From positions 1-13,085 of the forward strand of contig CAMVGI010000011.1 in the NCBI GenBank assembly GCA_947166955.1: 13,085 nucleotides of DNA, given 5' to 3'. Source of the DNA: an uncultured Clostridia bacterium (GTDB lineage Bacteria > Bacillota_A > Clostridia > Oscillospirales > Oscillospiraceae). The notes beneath the pieces were generated by a model, which worked only from the letters and a program-made list of their open reading frames with translations, did not search any database and was not told the DNA's origin. The first letter of the stretch is position 1, and each line of letters starts with the position of its first letter. Below are positions 11,477 to 13,085 of this stretch, one piece after another. The translations under genes and the position numbers were made by a program.

Positions 11477-13085
11477 GATCAACGCCCCGCTGCCCTCTTG
11501 CAAGTATTCTGAGCTGCTGATTTCAGCGAACAAGGGAAGATTAGCCAATGTCGCGCTGGAATACATGGGGCGAAAGATAACCTATGGTCAGCTTTTTGAC
11601 AATGCTCGCTATACCGCCGCAGGCTTGGCCAATTTGGGGGTAAAAGCAGGTGATATTGTTACGGTATTCAGCGTCAATACGCCGGAAACGATTTATGTTG
11701 TTCTTGCGATGAACCTGATCGGTGCCGTACCCTGCCTCGAATATGCGACGGAATCAGGGAATGAAGCGATTGCAGCCATAAAGCAATGCAATTCTCGTGT
11801 AGTGGTGATTTTAGACGCGCTGCTTGAAAGATTTTCCTGCGTAGCAGAAGTAGTCGACCATGTCATTTCTCTGCCCATCGCGCGCTCCCTGCCGTGGCAA
11901 AAAAGATTGGCATACCATATGAAATCAAAAGCTGTCCACTGTGCCAAGGAGATCACGTATTCGAAAATGATTGCACAGTGCAGGTCGTCAAACTTTACCG
12001 AGACTGCGTACCGAAAAGGTACGCCGGCGGTAATTGTTCATTCGGGCGGAACAACCGGCGCACCCAAAGGCGTCGTGCTCAGCGACGATAATATCAGCTA
12101 TATCGCCTGGGCTTTTCTGAACAATGGCAATGATACGAGACCGAAAGACAGATGGTATACGGCTATTCCACTTTTTCATGCCTTTGGCTTCTGCATGGGC
12201 ATCGTTGTCCCGCTGGCACTGGGACAAGCGATGTCTTTGAGCGTAAAATATGATGAGAAGACTTTCGTAAAGGATTTTAGACGTATTAAACCAAACCACA
12301 CCATGTCCAGCTCAACTTACCTGACAGCCCTAATTGCTGATCCGCAGGTTCAGAAAATGAAGCTGTCCTTTTACAAAACCATGGGCATGGGCGGCACGCC
12401 GTTGACCCATGCGGCGGAAAATGCCCTGTGCGATTTTATGGAGCAGCACGGCTCCGTTGCGCGGGCATCCTTGGGATACGGTATGTCGGAAGTCGCATCC
12501 GCCGTTTGTACCGAGCTGAACCGATATTATGGCAAGGTCGGCAGCGTGGGAATACCTTTGTGCAAGGTTAATATTAAAGCCGTAGATACCGATACGGGTC
12601 AAGAACTGCCTTACGGCCAAGAGGGAGAACTGTATCTTTCGTCGCCGGGGACGATGCTGTCCTATTTTGCGGACGAAAAAGAAACCAACGCCGTGATCGA
12701 CACTGACGAAATAGGAGAACGGTGGATCAAAACCGGCGATTTGGGCTATGTCGATGAGGACGGTTTTGTATTTATTACCGGCAAGCTGAAAAGGATCTAT
12801 ACGGCGCGAGCAAGTGAAAACGGCGCAATTTTTCACGTTTTTCCGGACTATATCGCAGATACCATTTGCAACGTGTCCCAAGTCCGCGAATGCGCCGTCG
12901 TATGTCTGCCGCATCCGGTTTTGAAAAGCGTTCCTGTCGCGTTTGTCGTTGCAGATAATGTGCATCCGAATGATGCCATACGAGAAGCGGCGGATTATTG
13001 CAGTGCAAAGCTGCCGGAGCATAGCAGACCCAAAGCATTTTTTGCTGTCGGCAGTATTCCCAAAACGACAATCGGCAAGCCGGAC
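11403..13085 (+). CDS. AMP-dependent synthetase/ligase 5 (3' end outside window)
   Basis: An open frame of 561 codons runs to the window edge without a stop. The protein has SGGTTGAPKG (214-223), GYGMSE (358-363), WIKTGDLGYVDEDG with Asp446, a GKLKR hinge and TTIGKPD, with the catalytic Lys559 three codons from the edge. Only the last few dozen residues should be missing. It starts with the full-length leader (TKPLTGYPSVDKPWLKYYSEEAINAPLP), which looks native to this enzyme type. The start overlaps the ligase 4 stop by 8 bases, with the ribosome binding site inside ligase 4, so translation is coupled. By motif set it is the most conventional ligase of the downstream trio. The array may continue to the right. 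Confidence 0.9.
   Translation, partial: MPDTKPLTGYPSVDKPWLKYYSEEAINAPLPSCKYSELLISANKGRLANVALEYMGRKITYGQLFDNARYTAAGLANLGVKAGDIVTVFSVNTPETIYVVLAMNLIGAVPCLEYATESGNEAIAAIKQCNSRVVVILDALLERFSCVAEVVDHVISLPIARSLPWQKRLAYHMKSKAVHCAKEITYSKMIAQCRSSNFTETAYRKGTPAVIVHSGGTTGAPKGVVLSDDNISYIAWAFLNNGNDTRPKDRWYTAIPLFHAFGFCMGIVVPLALGQAMSLSVKYDEKTFVKDFRRIKPNHTMSSSTYLTALIADPQVQKMKLSFYKTMGMGGTPLTHAAENALCDFMEQHGSVARASLGYGMSEVASAVCTELNRYYGKVGSVGIPLCKVNIKAVDTDTGQELPYGQEGELYLSSPGTMLSYFADEKETNAVIDTDEIGERWIKTGDLGYVDEDGFVFITGKLKRIYTARASENGAIFHVFPDYIADTICNVSQVRECAVVCLPHPVLKSVPVAFVVADNVHPNDAIREAADYCSAKLPEHSRPKAFFAVGSIPKTTIGKPD

Noticed and set aside
12330..13022. Long minus-strand open frame opposite ligase 5, and similar ones opposite the other ligases
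   Set aside because: Composition-driven shadows of the ligase genes with no ribosome binding site or recognisable motif.
894..13085. A nonribosomal peptide or polyketide synthetase cluster
   Set aside because: All five enzymes are single adenylation units. No condensation, carrier or ketosynthase domains are seen in the window.

Overview
The window looks like a piece of a gut-type Firmicutes/Clostridia genome. The reasons are strong AGGAGG-type ribosome binding sites, sigma-A promoters of TTGACA-N17-TATACT form, moderate GC, and AMP-ligases that open with the GYPSVDKPW-type N-terminus I associate with that group. The taxonomic call is inference. There are no RNA genes, CRISPR array or typical insertion sequence, and no gene-free stretch longer than about 150 bases.

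Layout, left to right: (1) a serine recombinase (127-750) with its own promoter. It sits between two inverted DNA-invertase-like sites (70-95, 746-771). A second, perfect 12-bp inverted repeat (725-736/840-851) brackets a promoter-bearing segment just before the next gene. (2) AMP-ligase 1 (894-2672). (3) An orphan copy of the ligase start region with no ligase behind it (2697-2759), then a small membrane protein (2819-3415). (4) A reverse-strand mazEF-type toxin-antitoxin pair with its own promoter and terminator (3436-4119). (5) AMP-ligase 2 (4156-5973), then a 36-codon scar of another ligase's C-terminus (5970-6080) and an AT-rich pair of unrecognised genes (6089-6972). (6) A second, nearly identical reverse-strand mazEF unit (7040-7728). 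(7) Three head-to-tail, overlapping AMP-ligase genes (7761-9692, 9671-11410, 11403 to the window end).

The unifying feature is a DNA-level repeat of about 50-90 bp over each ligase start: ribosome binding site, start codon and the first 15-30 codons (KPLTGYPSVDKPW...). Six copies are present. They are nearly identical even at silent positions, although the enzymes behind them are strongly divergent. In all six a stop codon in another frame lies at bases 6-8 after the A of ATG. In two places that region supplies the stop of the preceding gene, so the repeat works as a stop-and-restart joint between modules. An orphan leader, a C-terminal scar, grafted leaders on two very divergent ligases and duplicated toxin-antitoxin units all indicate repeated gain, loss and shuffling.

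Working model (inference): a recombining, possibly phase-variable cassette array of adenylate-forming enzymes, each activating a different carboxylic acid. Expression may be set by an invertible promoter next to the recombinase, and the array may be stabilised by reverse-oriented toxin-antitoxin cassettes, as in superintegrons. The substrates and the downstream pathway are not visible here.
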